Shown: one piece after another, positions 34,358 to 45,318 of the stretch
Numbering within the stretch: the stretch's first letter is position 1
Layout: every line of letters starts with the position of its first letter
From: Gnetum montanum
Lineage: Eukaryota > Streptophyta > Gnetopsida > Gnetales > Gnetaceae
DNA: 64,000 nucleotides
Direction: 5' to 3'
Assembly (NCBI GenBank): GCA_015680685.1
Contig: MNCI01014452.1
Span: 40,980 to 104,979 of the forward strand
The notes under the pieces: model-generated
The model's database searches: none
Told to the model about the DNA's origin: nothing
Seen by the model: the letters and a program-made list of their open reading frames with translations, nothing else
Made by a program: the position numbers and the translations under genes

Positions 34358-34849
34358 GGAATTGTTTACATTTTGTATTGATAATGTGTTTGGACTTTCA
34401 GTGAACTGAACTTTCCTTTTAAGGGGGATTCTTTTCCAATCACAGGTGTGTGAACTATGTTGTAAATTGCCTCATTGATTTCATTAAATTGTAAAAGTTC
34501 ATATATTGAGATGTTAGATTGAATTTTCTTAAAATCCTTAACTAGATCGTAAGTATTATGTACTTCTTTGACTTCCAGTTAAAGTGGAGTTCTTCTAAGT
34601 ATAGAAGGTGGATTTGGTCATTGTGGGGTGTTTGCTTGGGATGACTTAGTTTGAGTATTTGTGTTACTTTGACTAGGAACTCTTCATTTTGGAGAACTGT
34701 AAGGATCATTCCTAGTTTTTTGTTGTGGGTTGTTCATAATGTTAGTAAGTCTATGGTAGTGAGCATCATGTGGGTTGGGGTTTTTTACCATAACTTGCTC
34801 CAATGAGGAAACCTATTCATTTTCTATTTCATGAGGTACATTAAGGACC

Positions 34850-35944
34850 ATAATAGGAGGTTTCCCATTTTGTTGAACTTCGGTGTTATCACCATATAAT
34901 GCTAAAAATTGGGGACAAGTCTTCTCAGAATGTTGCCTAGTATTATGGAGACGATAGTAATCATCATTGACTAATGAACTAGACTTTTCAGGTTGTATAG
35001 GACCCTTGTTGTTGTTTATCTTTAATTAAACTATTTTTTTGGAGACTTTTTGAATGGAAGTTAATATCTAGGTCATTTGATCTTGAGCTTGAGTTGTGGA
35101 TTCAACAAGATTAGATACCTTGTTTGGGTTTATGATAGACTAGATTAAGTCCTTCGATTGATCCTTGTTCAAATTAGTGTTAGATGGTAGGAATGGAGAA
35201 AATATGGGATATTGAAAATGGCTATCTATAGGTTGAGTCATTTGAAGGGGAACAAGAGTTTGGAACATAGTGTTGGTCATTGGAAAAGTTGGTAGAGGTA
35301 GAGGACTAAGTTGCATAGAATTGCTAATTCTCATCATTCCAAACTAGGCTTGAATGTTGTTCATAAGGGTAATTTTTTCTAGCTCCATGGCTTTANATTT
35401 AGCATTTCTCCTTGTATTTCTATTATGTTAGGGTTAGATTTGATGGCATAGGAAAAGAATAGGTTGATGGTAGAGAGGTAAAAGTTGAGGATACCATCAG
35501 GTTGTGAACACATCTCGTTTGGCACATAGGAAAGTTGATGAAGGAATCTTATATTGTAATCCCTAACATTTTTTCCAGGTAGCTTTCTTAAGTTGGCGAA
35601 ATTGCTAGATGCTATGGCAAGGCTTGTGAATTTTTCAAACTGAGTCAAAAACTTATTTTTGAACTCTTTCCATGAGTTAATGGAGGCATTGGGGAGCATC
35701 AGAAACTATTGTGTTGCTTTGGTTCTAAATGTTATCACAAATACCCTACATGCCACATAATTTTGGATGATGTTGTAGATGCCTAGTAAGGTTTCAAAAC
35801 ATTGTATATGTTGGCAGGCATCATTAGAAGGGTTTGTGGGGTATTGAAAAAATTTATATTTTGGAGTGATTTTGGGATATCATGAAAATTAGTGAAGTTG
35901 AAGGGGTTACTGACCAAGGGAGCTGGGGGTTCATTGGCTACCAT
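34850..35944 (-). pseudogene. Element F gag relic
   Basis: The start is taken at the ATG at 35944-35942 (MVANEPPAPL). The 106-codon open stretch 35699-35379 is the capsid core: 'SWKEFKNKFLTQFEKF', then 'LRKLPGKNVRDYNIRF', matching the retrotransposon gag pattern W-x-x-F-x-x-x-F...L-x-Q-x-P-G-E-x-V-x-x-Y-x-x-R-F. An N at 35397 falls inside it. A decayed zinc knuckle ('NTRQHSEKTCPQFLALYGD') is near 34960-34900. It is unrelated in detail to the gag of A, B and D. Confidence 0.7.
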
Positions 35945-36608
35945 CCTAGTTTGGGTTCGCCTTAGAATAAAACTTGGAAAGTGTGAGGCTCATTGTTTTC
36001 TTAATGAGAAGATATGAGTGACTAGTCGATTAGAAACAAAGGAGAGTTCACTTATAAAATAGAACTATAAAATATAATTGTTATAATGAAACTATAAAAT
36101 TGTGTAAAAAGAAAAGAAAATATTGGAATAATATGTTTTTTGGTAAAGAAAAACACTAAAATATGCTATATTTTTCTTAGAAGAGGGAAACAATAAAATG
36201 CAAGATCTTAGAAAAATAAACTTAAAATTGCATAATCAAATAAAACCACCTTAACTAACCTAGGACTAAGGTAAGGACAACTGAAACACAAATTCAAAAA
36301 TGGGACTGGGAAACAAGGATTTAAAAAAAAAGGAAAACAAGAACACAAAAAATTAAAGAAAAATGGGTGATGAGACCCAAAGTTTTTAAGAAATGAACTT
36401 TTGAGAATAGGAAATAAAAGCTCGAAAATTTTTTAGAAAGATTTTTCAAGGCAATGGTTGAAAATAGAAATTTTAAATAAAACAAGTTTGAAATAAGAAA
36501 AATGAAATTTTCAGGGAATAAAAACAAAATAGGGACTAGAAAAGGATAGAAAAGAGATATTTCAGAAAATGAGATAACAATGGCTAGAAAAATAGTAGGC
36601 CCCATCAT
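35945..36608 (-). other. Spacer between ORF1 and gag of element F
   Basis: Strongly purine-rich on the plus strand (36060-36590). The resulting Phe/Leu-rich minus frame (36608-36321) is a composition effect, not a membrane protein. Ogre/Tat elements have a non-coding gap here. Confidence 0.5.
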
Positions 36609-37217
36609 CTATTCTTGCTCTGGCTCCAATGTCTCACTAGCACTTTTCCTTTGGGCTAGTGGCTTTAGTACTTCAGTGAACGAAGCATTTTGGACTCTTC
36701 TAAGAACATCATTAGTGTACCCCAAAATACTAGCATTTTTGCACAACTTCATAATGAGACAAGGGAAGGGCAATGTGAACTTCCCTGTCTTGCATTCTTC
36801 AAACCATCTCAAGATCTCCATGAGATACAAATGAGGAAGGTTAGCATTAGCCTTTCCCATCAATATCACACATCCCCTTGCCACATATGTTGAGATTCTT
36901 TTTAATCCTCTCCTGGGGAAGATGTGATAAGTGCCAATCTTGAGGTATACCTTTCCTTCCAACGTCAACTCTCCATATGTCTTGTCCTCTTTGTCATATG
37001 CCCTATCCAACCAAACTCTTTGTGCATCAGCATCGAAGAAAGTGGATAGGTGAGCAAATTTTGACCCTATATTTAGAAGGTTCAACATTTCTAAGATGGC
37101 CTTGGTAGAAAAATCTATAGACATACCACAAATGTTAATGGTGGTGCCTTCTTCCTTATTATGCCAAAATTGGTATGTTTCTCCTAACTACCAGGCACCA
37201 TTTTTAGAGAGGATAGG
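36609..37217 (-). pseudogene. Element F ORF1, 3' part
   Basis: This has the longest single open stretch of a gene in the window: 171 codons from the ATG at 37124 to 36609. The same frame extends upstream to the element D junction at 37217, with one stop (TAG after 'NGAW'). It includes 'FSTKAILEMLNLLNIGSKFAHLSTFFDADAQR', 'GKVYLKIGTYHIFPRRGLKRIS' and 'ANANLPHLYLMEILRWF...LPFPCLI'. This pattern is reminiscent of plant transposon ORF1 proteins of unknown function found before gag. No catalytic motif and no zinc finger. The N-terminal half is at 44942-44598. Confidence 0.65.
37213..37217. repeat. Target-site duplication of element D, left copy (ATAGG)
   Basis: Identical to 44598-44602 and, strikingly, to the duplication around element B. 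Confidence 0.9.
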
Positions 37218-38300
37218 TGATGAGTGGCGAGGTACTCCTACACTCAACCATACGAAATGAGCGTAGCACGCATAATCCGGTTGAACTCTACAGACTAAAT
37301 ACCTAAACGCCCCATGGAACACTTGGGGTTAATCATTCATTATCTTCCCAGACTTACTTGTTGTTGTCACGGTGTATGGTTAAGTAAGTCCGAGGTATAT
37401 GATTTTTTTGGTCTTTTCTGGTTTATCTCCTATGCTAAGGGGTGAAGGGTTGAGAGAACTAACTACTCTAACTAAGGACCTAAGTCTATATTAACTAGTG
37501 TCAGCATCAGTTCCCACTTACCATACACACCCTGAACTATGCAACTGTGGCTACCAAACGCTAATCGTTACTGGGATCACCACATGTAACGCACATGCTC
37601 GAAGTGATCGTACTGAGGCACCTAACTAGCCTAAGTGTGATAAGTAGCTGATTCCTTGACTATCTGTACACACCCGTAGGTGCTCGTAGCCAAGTCGTAC
37701 TTATCCCATGTTCTAGGAGATAAGGGTAAGAGAAGCTAACTAGCCTAAGTGCGATGAGCAGCCAATTTGTTGACTAGTCATATACACTGGGACTACCACT
37801 AGGATTACCAAGCGTAGATCCTAGAATATGCTACTAGGTTACCAAGTAGTCACAATGCTCATAATCAATTCGTACTCATACTGCATGCGATGAGCAGCTG
37901 ATTCCTTGAGTAGCCGTACACATCCTTAGATGCTCGTAATCAAGTCATACTCGTACCGCATTCTAGGAAAGTAATAAATAACAATAAATGAAATTCTCTC
38001 CATGCACTGCAAGGCTTATCCAATCAAGTTCGTCTTTATTGTCATACACAACTTGTGTTCAGGTACAATGTTGCTCGAATAAAGAGCCGTTCACTCTAGG
38101 ACTCCTAGTGCAGGCACATGGGAAATTAATCTAACTCTGCAGTGATCAAATTGCCAGAGCTTCGCTACTTCTAGCCAAGATTGGGAAATGATGGGAGTGC
38201 CACCTCTTATTTATAGATTTGGCGATGGACCGTGATATCGCGTACGTGATATCGCAAGGGACAACGCGATATTGCGGCTTGTGCATATCGTGTCTCATCA
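37218..38300 (-). repeat. 3' LTR of element D
   Basis: Starts TGATGAGTGGCGAGG, ends TGTCTCATCA. GATATC head at 38222-38300, TATA box (minus TATAAATA) at 38209-38216. The middle contains partial tandem copies of a ~110-160-bp unit ('ctaactagcctaagtg-gatgagcagc-gattccttgactagcc'), near 37617, 37737 and 37885. These are also in the 5' LTR and so predate insertion. Confidence 0.88.
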
Positions 38301-40175
38301 TACCCCCATGACTAAATGAAAACTCATCCTTGAGTTTCTTACAATGATATTGGGATGGTATGGAATTATTGAGGGGAATGAAACTAATGGGATGACATGT
38401 GAATAGATCATTATTACAAGACTTGACAAAACTGGTGTTCATGAAAAGAAAGGTGAACACCTTATTACAATGACTTCAGGCCTTTGTTGGCATCTTGAGA
38501 GAAAGAGAGAGATAGAAAGAAGTGTTGTTGCTGCCAATGCCAAGATTGTGCTTTTCGTTCTCCATCCATAAGCATGGCATCGATCTTGCTCCTTTCATAG
38601 CTACTTCAACGCTGCTCCATTCCAAGTGTTTGCTCCAACTCCAGATCTAATCTGTTGTTTGCATGATCGCCATCTGCACACACAACAAAATCATATATTA
38701 GCAAGTGTAAATGAATCATCATGTAATTAATACCTTTCATCGGTGTAAGTCCATTGGCTAGGTTGTGGTATGGCTGATATGGACCTGGGAAGATGTTACT
38801 GATGACTACAGAAGGTATGGGGGTTAGGAAGAAAATCCAAAAATTTTGGGGCTAGGAGAAAATTGAAAAGGCAGGCGCCATACCCCCATGACTAATCACG
38901 AACCTTTGGTAGCGTTAGAAGGAAGAAGGTAAATGAGTAAGAAAGATAGATAAAAAGGGACAACTGAAAACATCAGTGAAATGGATGTCAAGATGGGAAT
39001 GAACAAAGTAAGAATTAATTACAAAATGTTAAGGAAAAGAAGTTAACGAATGCATCAAATAGGAATGTTAGTGGGTCCTCCCCAAAGTAGGTGCATGTCG
39101 TTAATGCCCTGATAGACCCACATTCAAAGAGTCCATAAGCTCTGGGAATGTCTTTTGGAACAAGAGTTAAAGTCTTAACCGCAAGAATTTACCAAAAAGA
39201 AAACAATGTATCAATCAAAATAGATACACTAATGATACAACCGGGAATGAGGTGAATAATGAAGAGAAGGATGCAGAGGAGAGAAGAGAATGGAATGGAA
39301 TCTCAAGAACAAGGTGGTGTACAGCCCCTTGTGTGTGTGATGATTAATGTGGCTTGGCAAGTCTCATTCCAACTCTGGCCTCAAACCAACCACATCCAGT
39401 GACATTGCATCAATGCATTTGGTTAAACCATCCATGTGGATAACAAGGATGCATCTTCAAAGAGCCACCACCATTCTGATGAAACAAAGGAGGCAATGGG
39501 AAGCGAGAAGGACCTTAGTTAGAGGGAACACTTTTGGTTCCATAACCAGTACTTGTAGTCCAAATTTTATTTTTTCTAAGGGGTGTGCTTTGAATTCTCA
39601 CTTCATTTTTTTTTGTATTTTGTGTTTTTATGCGTGAGAACCACACCATGCAAAGAATTCTTATTTTTATTGGCTCAGCTTCCGATAATTGGGTAACATC
39701 AGAACAATAAGAAAACTTAAGAAGAAACATCTAAGCACCCAAGAGAATGATCAACACAAAAGCATCAAGCAATCCTTGAGTCCTTCCTTAGTTTGAGAAA
39801 TACCCGGTTACCGATTTGTTAAAGTTCTTATTAGAAGATAACTGTACATTTCCAAGCCAAGAGAAACCATAGAAATTGGTGGATGGATGGATGAAGTGAT
39901 CTCATTGCCTACCATATCAAAAGAAACATACCTTAGTATCAACATTATGACTTAAAGGTAAAAATCAAACATTAGCAATCAATATGAAAATAGTTCATAC
40001 CATCAGTCTGAACACTTATTATGGGACAAATTTACAAGGTGGATACACACACACACTCACACAAAAAATGGAAAAGTGTAACGATGTTGTAAACCAAAAA
40101 TTAGAAAAGTTAAATAACTTTGTAAAATAAAAATGTGTAAAACAAAAACGTAAAAGAACTGAGGGCCCCATATGT
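38301..40175 (-). other. 3' UTR of element D
   Basis: From the LTR: polypurine tract AGTCATGGGGGTA (38301-38313), another AGTCATGGGGGTA at about 38882-38895, the conserved block at 39071-39091, the hairpin block at 39581-39655, and the AGTCATGGGGGATAT motif at 40193-40207, just past the frame end. No env-like gene. Confidence 0.65.
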
Positions 40176-41078
40176 TTAGCATAGGTGGCCATATCCCCCA
40201 TGACTGATTTGTAAGGGAGAGATCCGAAATAATGAGCGTCTATTTGAATTTCTAAGAAGTGCCCAACTTCTCCCAATTGATGATCTTAGATTCAGGGGTG
40301 GAAGTTGGTGACGCTCATGTTCCAATGTATATATGCTTTCATTGTTAGCATGAGTTTCCTTAGTTCGTTCCATGCATGTTTTTCTACTCCTACAAGTAGT
40401 TGTCAGGGTGTCTACTACTTCTTGTGTGGTTGCTACATATAGGCATCTTTGTTGCAAAGTTTCAAGGGCACACCTGTTACATGGAGGAGATGAACATCCC
40501 TCCATGTCATCACCCAATGAATCACTGTATGTGATGTATGGAACTTTTCTCTTCTCAATCTTTCCACATATGTTTACCGTAGAGATTTCCAAGGAAAGAT
40601 CATGGATCCGAAGGCATGCATCTACTATGCTTAGCCATGCCCTTCCCATTATAATTGGGAAGTCCCCTTCATTGTTGTTCACTTCGATCACTAGAAAGTC
40701 AACTAGGTAGGACCAACCACACATAGTGGTAATAACGTCCTCCACCAATCCCAAGGGAATGGTGATGGACTAGTCTGCCTGCTCTAGTTGAATGTTGTTC
40801 TTCTTAAGTTGGGGCAGGTTCTAGGCATGATACATCTTTTGTTAAATTAAGTTGACTCCAGAACCTGAGTCAAGAAGAGCCCTATGTGGTTCATTTCCGG
40901 TGATTTGTAAATGGATTAAGGGACTTCCAGGGTCAGTTAGTTTCCTAGGAAGGTGGCCTACCTTGATCGAGTCAATTACGGTATGCGTTAACATAACCAT
41001 ATGCATTAGGCTCTGATTTTGGATGGAAGGGTGCTCCAAAGTGTTAGATGGAGGAGGCGTGTACATGGCCTCAACCGC
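40176..41078 (-). pseudogene. Element D protease region, active site retained
   Basis: Same frame as gag. 41066-40842 reads 'GHLPRKLTDPGSPLIHLQITGNEPHRALLDSGSGVNLI' and then a stop where Gln fits. 40754-40176 (192 codons, open) continues with 'CGWSYLVDFLVIEVNNNEGDFPIIMGRAWLSI', 'DLSLEISTVNICGKIEKRKVPYITYSD', and ends in 'HQLPPLNLRSSIGRSWALL', then 'ISPLQISHGGYGH'. The last words join the pre-RT sequence directly to the post-integrase tail, the scar of the missing pol. DSG is intact. Confidence 0.82.
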
Positions 41079-43334
41079 TTATTGTTGTGAAAGTTTGTGT
41101 GGGCTTTTGGTTCTAAAGTAAGGTCTTCTCTTTTTACAGTTGTTAGAACTAGTAACAGGTTGGATATTTATAGCTCTCGTAGCGTGATGTTGCTGTAGTT
41201 GAGGAGGAAGTTCCCCTTGCATTGTTGGAGTAAGAGGTGTTATGGGAACTACTTGTGGTGGAAGAGGTACGGATGGATTAGGAGGATGGTGTGGGTATGG
41301 AGTGTCTCCTAGAGGAGAAGGAGTCCTTCTGAAGTACTCCCAAGCTTGGTAGTGATGGTTGGAGGTTGCGTGACCCATAGAGTCACTTGGAGAAATCAGC
41401 TGCTGCACATAATATCCATAAGGATTAGGCTGTCGGTAAGGGTACTGTTGTTTCGGCGATTGCATCCCCCATGACTGTGGGTATTGCCATTGTTGATGCT
41501 GTCCAATGGGCTGAGGTGGAGTTCCACTTGGATAATACATTAGTGGTTGGTGGAACTACCTTGGATTACCTTGTGGATAAGGCAACCTTCGGGGTGTTTG
41601 CCGTTGATTGAGTCTTGGATTTAGTGCATACACCCCAGACTCCTATAGGTGTGAGATAATGGGGCAACATCCCTTAGGATGATCATAGTAGCAGACCTCA
41701 CATCCACCATCATCGTATGTGTCAGAATCTATAGCCACATCGGATTTAGTGATTTTTTCCTTACCCTTGTTATGTGTAGGGCTTAAATCTCTTCACTTTT
41801 TCTTACCTTTGTCACTACTTTGCTCTACCTTAGACTCTTCTACAATTTTTAAGATGGTTTAAATTTTAGAGTCTAAGGAACTCCATACATCATCTACCTT
41901 AGCCACTATTTCTATTGTTAACTTTTGGATTGGCAAGGTTTTCTAGTTCACCAACTCTTCGATTGTTGACTCATCCTCTTCATCACAAAATTTCACTCCC
42001 TTCTTTTGAAGGGAGGGATCATGGTTGTACTCCTCTACACTTTCCCTTTTACGTAGCTCACCTTCTTTATTTGCTACTTGCTCCAACAAGCTTTGCACTT
42101 CGTGGGCTCTAAGTTGTAACAGCCTCCCTTGGGCATAGGTTCCAAGGGTTCGTCTCATTTCATGCCTTAGCCCATCCACGATGTGGCGCAGTTGATCTCG
42201 TTGTGCGTACACATGGCTCGGCAATGATGTAACAATGTGTAGTAGCAGGCCATGACAGCATCCAAGAGTTCGTGATGACCTTTCTTCTAGCCTTGGATCT
42301 GCTTATGCAAATTGGACACTCTAGAGTATGTTTGATACTTTTCGTTGAACAGTTCTAGCATTCTACTCCACCTCCTGATGGTTTCTGGTTCTAAGGACTA
42401 GTACCAGCTCTCTTCTTCTTTGGTGAGTGTCCTAGGAAACAACTTAAGCTTCTGCCACTCACTGTCTATATTCTGTAAGGCACAGGTATCGTGGAATGCC
42501 TACAAATGAGTTTGCAGATCAACATTGTATCCCCCTTCAAATCATGGGATATTGTTCATGTCTAATCGTTTGATCTGACTATCATTCAAATGCCTTGTGG
42601 GAATCCTAACTGCCTTCGTAATGTCAAGCATACTTCGAGTTGCGAGTAGGGGCTTATCATGATCGTCTCTTTCATGATGCCTGTGATGTTTGTGTGATTT
42701 CCTACTCTCCCTACGTCCTTACCCTTGTCCTCTCTCTTGACTCTCCTATCGAGGTCTCTCATCATTTTTACTTTTATCCTCCCTTTTATGTTCATTGTGG
42801 CTACGCCCAGATGTGGAAGGAGAGGGTGAGTGATGTGAAGAAGGGGAAGAAGAAGGGGAACCATCTCCATGACGATGTTTCTTGCCTTCTCTTTGACTGC
42901 TATGTGACAAGGGGTTCCTCATCTCCTATTTCACTAAGGACATGTGGGGCTTTGCCCTTCAGAAAAGTATGTTGACTCTCCTACCTTAAGTCCCGAATAC
43001 GTTGGGCATCTATGGGATGATAATCCCTTGTGTCAAAGTCATCAATAATGTATTCCGCAAATAGTTCTTGCATTCTAGTCTGTGCCAAGGCACAGAAGAG
43101 CATGTTAGGGACTGATCGATCTGAGGGTAACACGATGTTACCTTGCAAATCTCTCCAATGCAGTTGTTCATCTTGATGGAGAACAAAAGTAAAATTAGGA
43201 ATATACTCAACGGGATGAGTATATGTCATCTTATATTGTTGAGACATTGGCTGATCTTGGTTATGCTTTTTATGTTGCCGAATATCTCTTGTATGGTCCT
43301 TAGGTGGTGAGTTGCTCTTATGAGAAGAAGGCAT
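41079..43334 (-). pseudogene. Element D gag
   Basis: ATG at 43334 (MPSSHKSNSPPK). Open stretches in one frame: 43334-42981 (117 codons, 'WRDLQGNIVLPSDRSVPNML'), 42224-41943 (94 codons, 'AQRDQLRHIVDGLRHEMRRTLGTYAQGRLLQLRAHEVQSLLEQ', charged and probably coiled-coil) and 41540-41079 (153 codons, Pro/Gln/Tyr-rich tail). The capsid core 'KLKLFPRTL' lies near 42450. A complete zinc knuckle, C-E-V-C-Y-Y-D-H-P-K-G-C-C, is near 41700-41660. The stops between the open pieces are single-base changes; the frame does not shift. It is the clearest gag of its family here. Confidence 0.85.
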
Positions 43335-43449
43335 TTTTATCGGTGTGCTAATTTACCGTATATAATTTTTCTTTGATTAACCCTAAGGTTTGTTAAGGCT
43401 CACAACGATGTGAGTGATATCCCTTATGTTCTATTAGGTGCACAAACAC

Positions 43450-43472
43450 TTAGTCCTCAGCAACGGTGCCAA
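43450..43472 (-). promoter_or_regulatory. Primer-binding site of element D
   Basis: On the minus strand TTGGCACCGTTGCTGAGGAC follows the LTR. It is the copy closest to the Athila/Tat-type site TTGGCGCCGTTGCCGGGGA. Confidence 0.8.
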
Positions 43473-44597
43473 TGAGGAGTGGCGAGGTACCCCTACACTC
43501 AACCATACGAAACGAGCGTAGCACGTGCGATCTAGTCGAACTCCATAGAATAAATACGTAAACGCCCCATGGAACACTTAGGGTTAATCATTCGTTGTCT
43601 TCCCAGACTTACTTTTTGTTCTCACGGTGTATGGTTAAGTAAGTCCGAGGTATATGATTTTTTTGGTCTTTTCTGGTTTATCTCCTATGCTAAGGGGTGA
43701 AGGGTTGAGAGAACTAACTACTCTAACTAAGGACCTAAGTCTATATTAACTAGCATCAACATCCATTCCCACTTACCGTACACACCCTGAACTATGCAAC
43801 TATGGCTACCAAATGCTAATCATTACTGGGATCACCACATGTAACAAACATGCTCGAAGTGGTTGTACTGAGGCATCTAACTAGCCAAAGTGTGATAAGC
43901 AACCAATTCCTTGACTAGCCATACACACCCGTAGGTGCTCGTAGCCAAGTCGTACTTATCCCACGTTCTAGGAGATAAGGGTGAGAGAAGCTAACTAGCC
44001 TAAGTGTGATGAGCAGCTGATTCCTTGACTAGCCATACACACTAGGACTACCACTGGGATTACCAAGCGTAGATCCTGGAATACGCTACTGGGTTACAAA
44101 GTAGTCACAATGCTTGTAATGAATTCGTACTCATACCGCATGCGACGAGTAGCCGATTCCTTGACTAGCCGTACACATCCTTAGATGCTCATAATCAAGT
44201 CGTACTCGTACCGCATTCTAGGAAAGCAATAAATAACAATAAATAAAATCCTATCCATGCACTGCAAGGCTTATCCAATCAAGTTCATCTTTATTGCTGT
44301 ACACAACTTGTGTTCAGGTACAATGTTGCTCGAATAAAGAGTTGTTCACTCTAGGACTCCTACTATGGGCACATGGGAAATTAATCTAACTCTGGAGTGA
44401 TCAAACTGCCAGACCTTCACTACTTCTAGCCAGGATTTGAGGGGAGTGCTGTCTCTTATTTATAGATTTGGTGGTGGACCACAATATCGCTTACACAATA
44501 TCGCAGGGGACAATGCGATATCTCATGGGATGCGATATCATGGCGGACGCGATATCACGTACGCGATATCGCAGCTTGTGCATATCACGTCTCATCA
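43473..44597 (-). repeat. 5' LTR of element D
   Basis: Starts TGAGGAGTGGCGAGG, ends GTCTCATCA. It is very similar to 37218-38300 but 42 bp longer, mainly because its GATATC head (44471-44597) has extra units. TATA box near 44457-44464. Confidence 0.88.
44471..44597 (-). repeat. GATATC/CGTACG palindrome array (element D, 5' LTR)
   Basis: Contains the run ACGCGATATCACGTACGCG followed by ATATCGC, and four or more GCGATATC units. The most CG-rich and least decayed version in the window. Confidence 0.8.
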
Positions 44598-44602
44598 ATA
44601 GG
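44598..44602. repeat. Target-site duplication of element D, right copy (ATAGG)
   Basis: Identical to 37213-37217. Confidence 0.9.
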
Positions 44603-44942
44603 CCATAATGGAGACCCTTTGATTTGGTCCCTAATAGCCTCCAAAGTGAATTCTATGAAGATTCCAAAGTTTAATTCCACAATCGTAGTTGTTGACGTGG
44701 ACCTTTCTCGGATAACTTGAACAAACTCTGGGGATAACATGAGGTTTTGTCCCTGTTTGGGCACTTCAATAGCTCCGTCTTCCACTTGTCCTGATTGCAC
44801 AATAGCACGGGTCTCTTGATGAATGCTAAATGACTGCAGCTCCTACTTTACATGTTTTTTGGAAGATTCTTGTCCTCTACCTCTCCTAGGTCTCTTGGAC
44901 ACACCTTGAGAGGGTCCTTCTTATTCTCCATGTTTAGGGGCC
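44598..44942 (-). pseudogene. Element F ORF1, 5' part
   Basis: ATG at 44942 (MAPKHGE, then a stop). It is basic at first ('KRPRRGRGQ', a possible nuclear-localisation-like patch), then 'LSPEFVQVIRERS', 'NFGIFIEFTLEAIRDQIKGSPLWP'. The frame at the D junction is the same as that at 37217, so both halves were one ORF of about 318 codons before D inserted. Two stops lie in this half. Function unknown. Confidence 0.6.
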
Positions 44943-45242
44943 ATCTGCGATCACACAAGGTTGACCATTAGCAAGGTTGTTTATAAAATTTAAGTTATAA
45001 CTTATTCCTACCATAATGAATTCATTTCTTATTTTGTGTGATTCAAAGTTAGAAAATATTGTGGAGATGTCCCCTAGAAGTTTTAATATTAGGTCCCTTA
45101 ATTTGAGTAGATGGCTTTAAAGTTTAATTTCCTTGTGTAGGTGAGGAGATAAGCTTGTTTTTGGCACATGTTTATCATCATTTTTTCTAATCAATTACCC
45201 TTGATAGTATCCTTTAGACAATGAAAAATTTCAAAAACATTA
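44943..45242 (-). other. Leader of element F
   Basis: Non-coding sequence upstream of ORF1, ending at the N at 45243. No primer-binding site is visible, so the 5' LTR of F is not reached here. Confidence 0.45.
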
Positions 45243-45243
45243 N

Positions 45244-45318
45244 GCGATATCACATACACGATACAACGATGGTGATATCATGTCAGACACGATATTGCAT
45301 ATGTGATATCATGGCCTT
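45244..45318 (-). repeat. GATATC remnant of the 3' LTR of element E
   Basis: GCGATATCACATACACGATA at the left, ending GTGATATCATGGCC, like the head of the LTR at 49852-49937. An N at 45243 directly abuts it, so the rest of the LTR probably fell in a collapsed gap. The usual polypurine tract to its right is not recognisable. Confidence 0.6.

Larger units (their letters stand above)
37218..44597 (-). mobile_element. Element D: non-autonomous gag-protease LTR element, best preserved copy
   Basis: Minus-strand element, 7,380 bp, LTRs 37218-38300 and 43473-44597, perfect ATAGG duplication. It carries a primer-binding site (TTGGCACCGTTGCTGAGGAC), one colinear gag-protease frame (43334 to 40176, 1,053 codons with scattered stops but no net frame change), a 3' UTR and a polypurine tract. 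RT, RNase H and integrase are absent. It interrupts ORF1 of F in frame. Its LTRs keep many CG sites, so it is probably among the younger insertions. Confidence 0.92.
33190..45242 (-). mobile_element. Element F: Tat/Ogre-like Ty3/gypsy relic, RT deleted, split by element D
   Basis: Minus-strand order, right to left: leader (45242-44943), ORF1 (44942-44598, continuing 37217-36609 after element D), spacer, gag (35944-34850), protease (34357-34148), linker and integrase C-terminus (33540-33190). RT, RNase H and the integrase core are absent: fewer than 900 bp separate protease from the integrase tail. An extra ORF upstream of gag is a known feature of Ogre/Tat elements. LTRs were not identified: the left end should lie below 33190, and the right end is hidden by element E and the N at 45243. 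Confidence 0.7.

Noticed and set aside
36321-36608. 95-codon minus frame rich in Phe, Leu and Ser as a membrane protein
   Set aside because: It is the complement of a purine-rich spacer; no start context, no conservation seen, low complexity.
40372-40710. 112-codon plus-strand open frame
   Set aside because: Antisense shadow of the protease region of element D.
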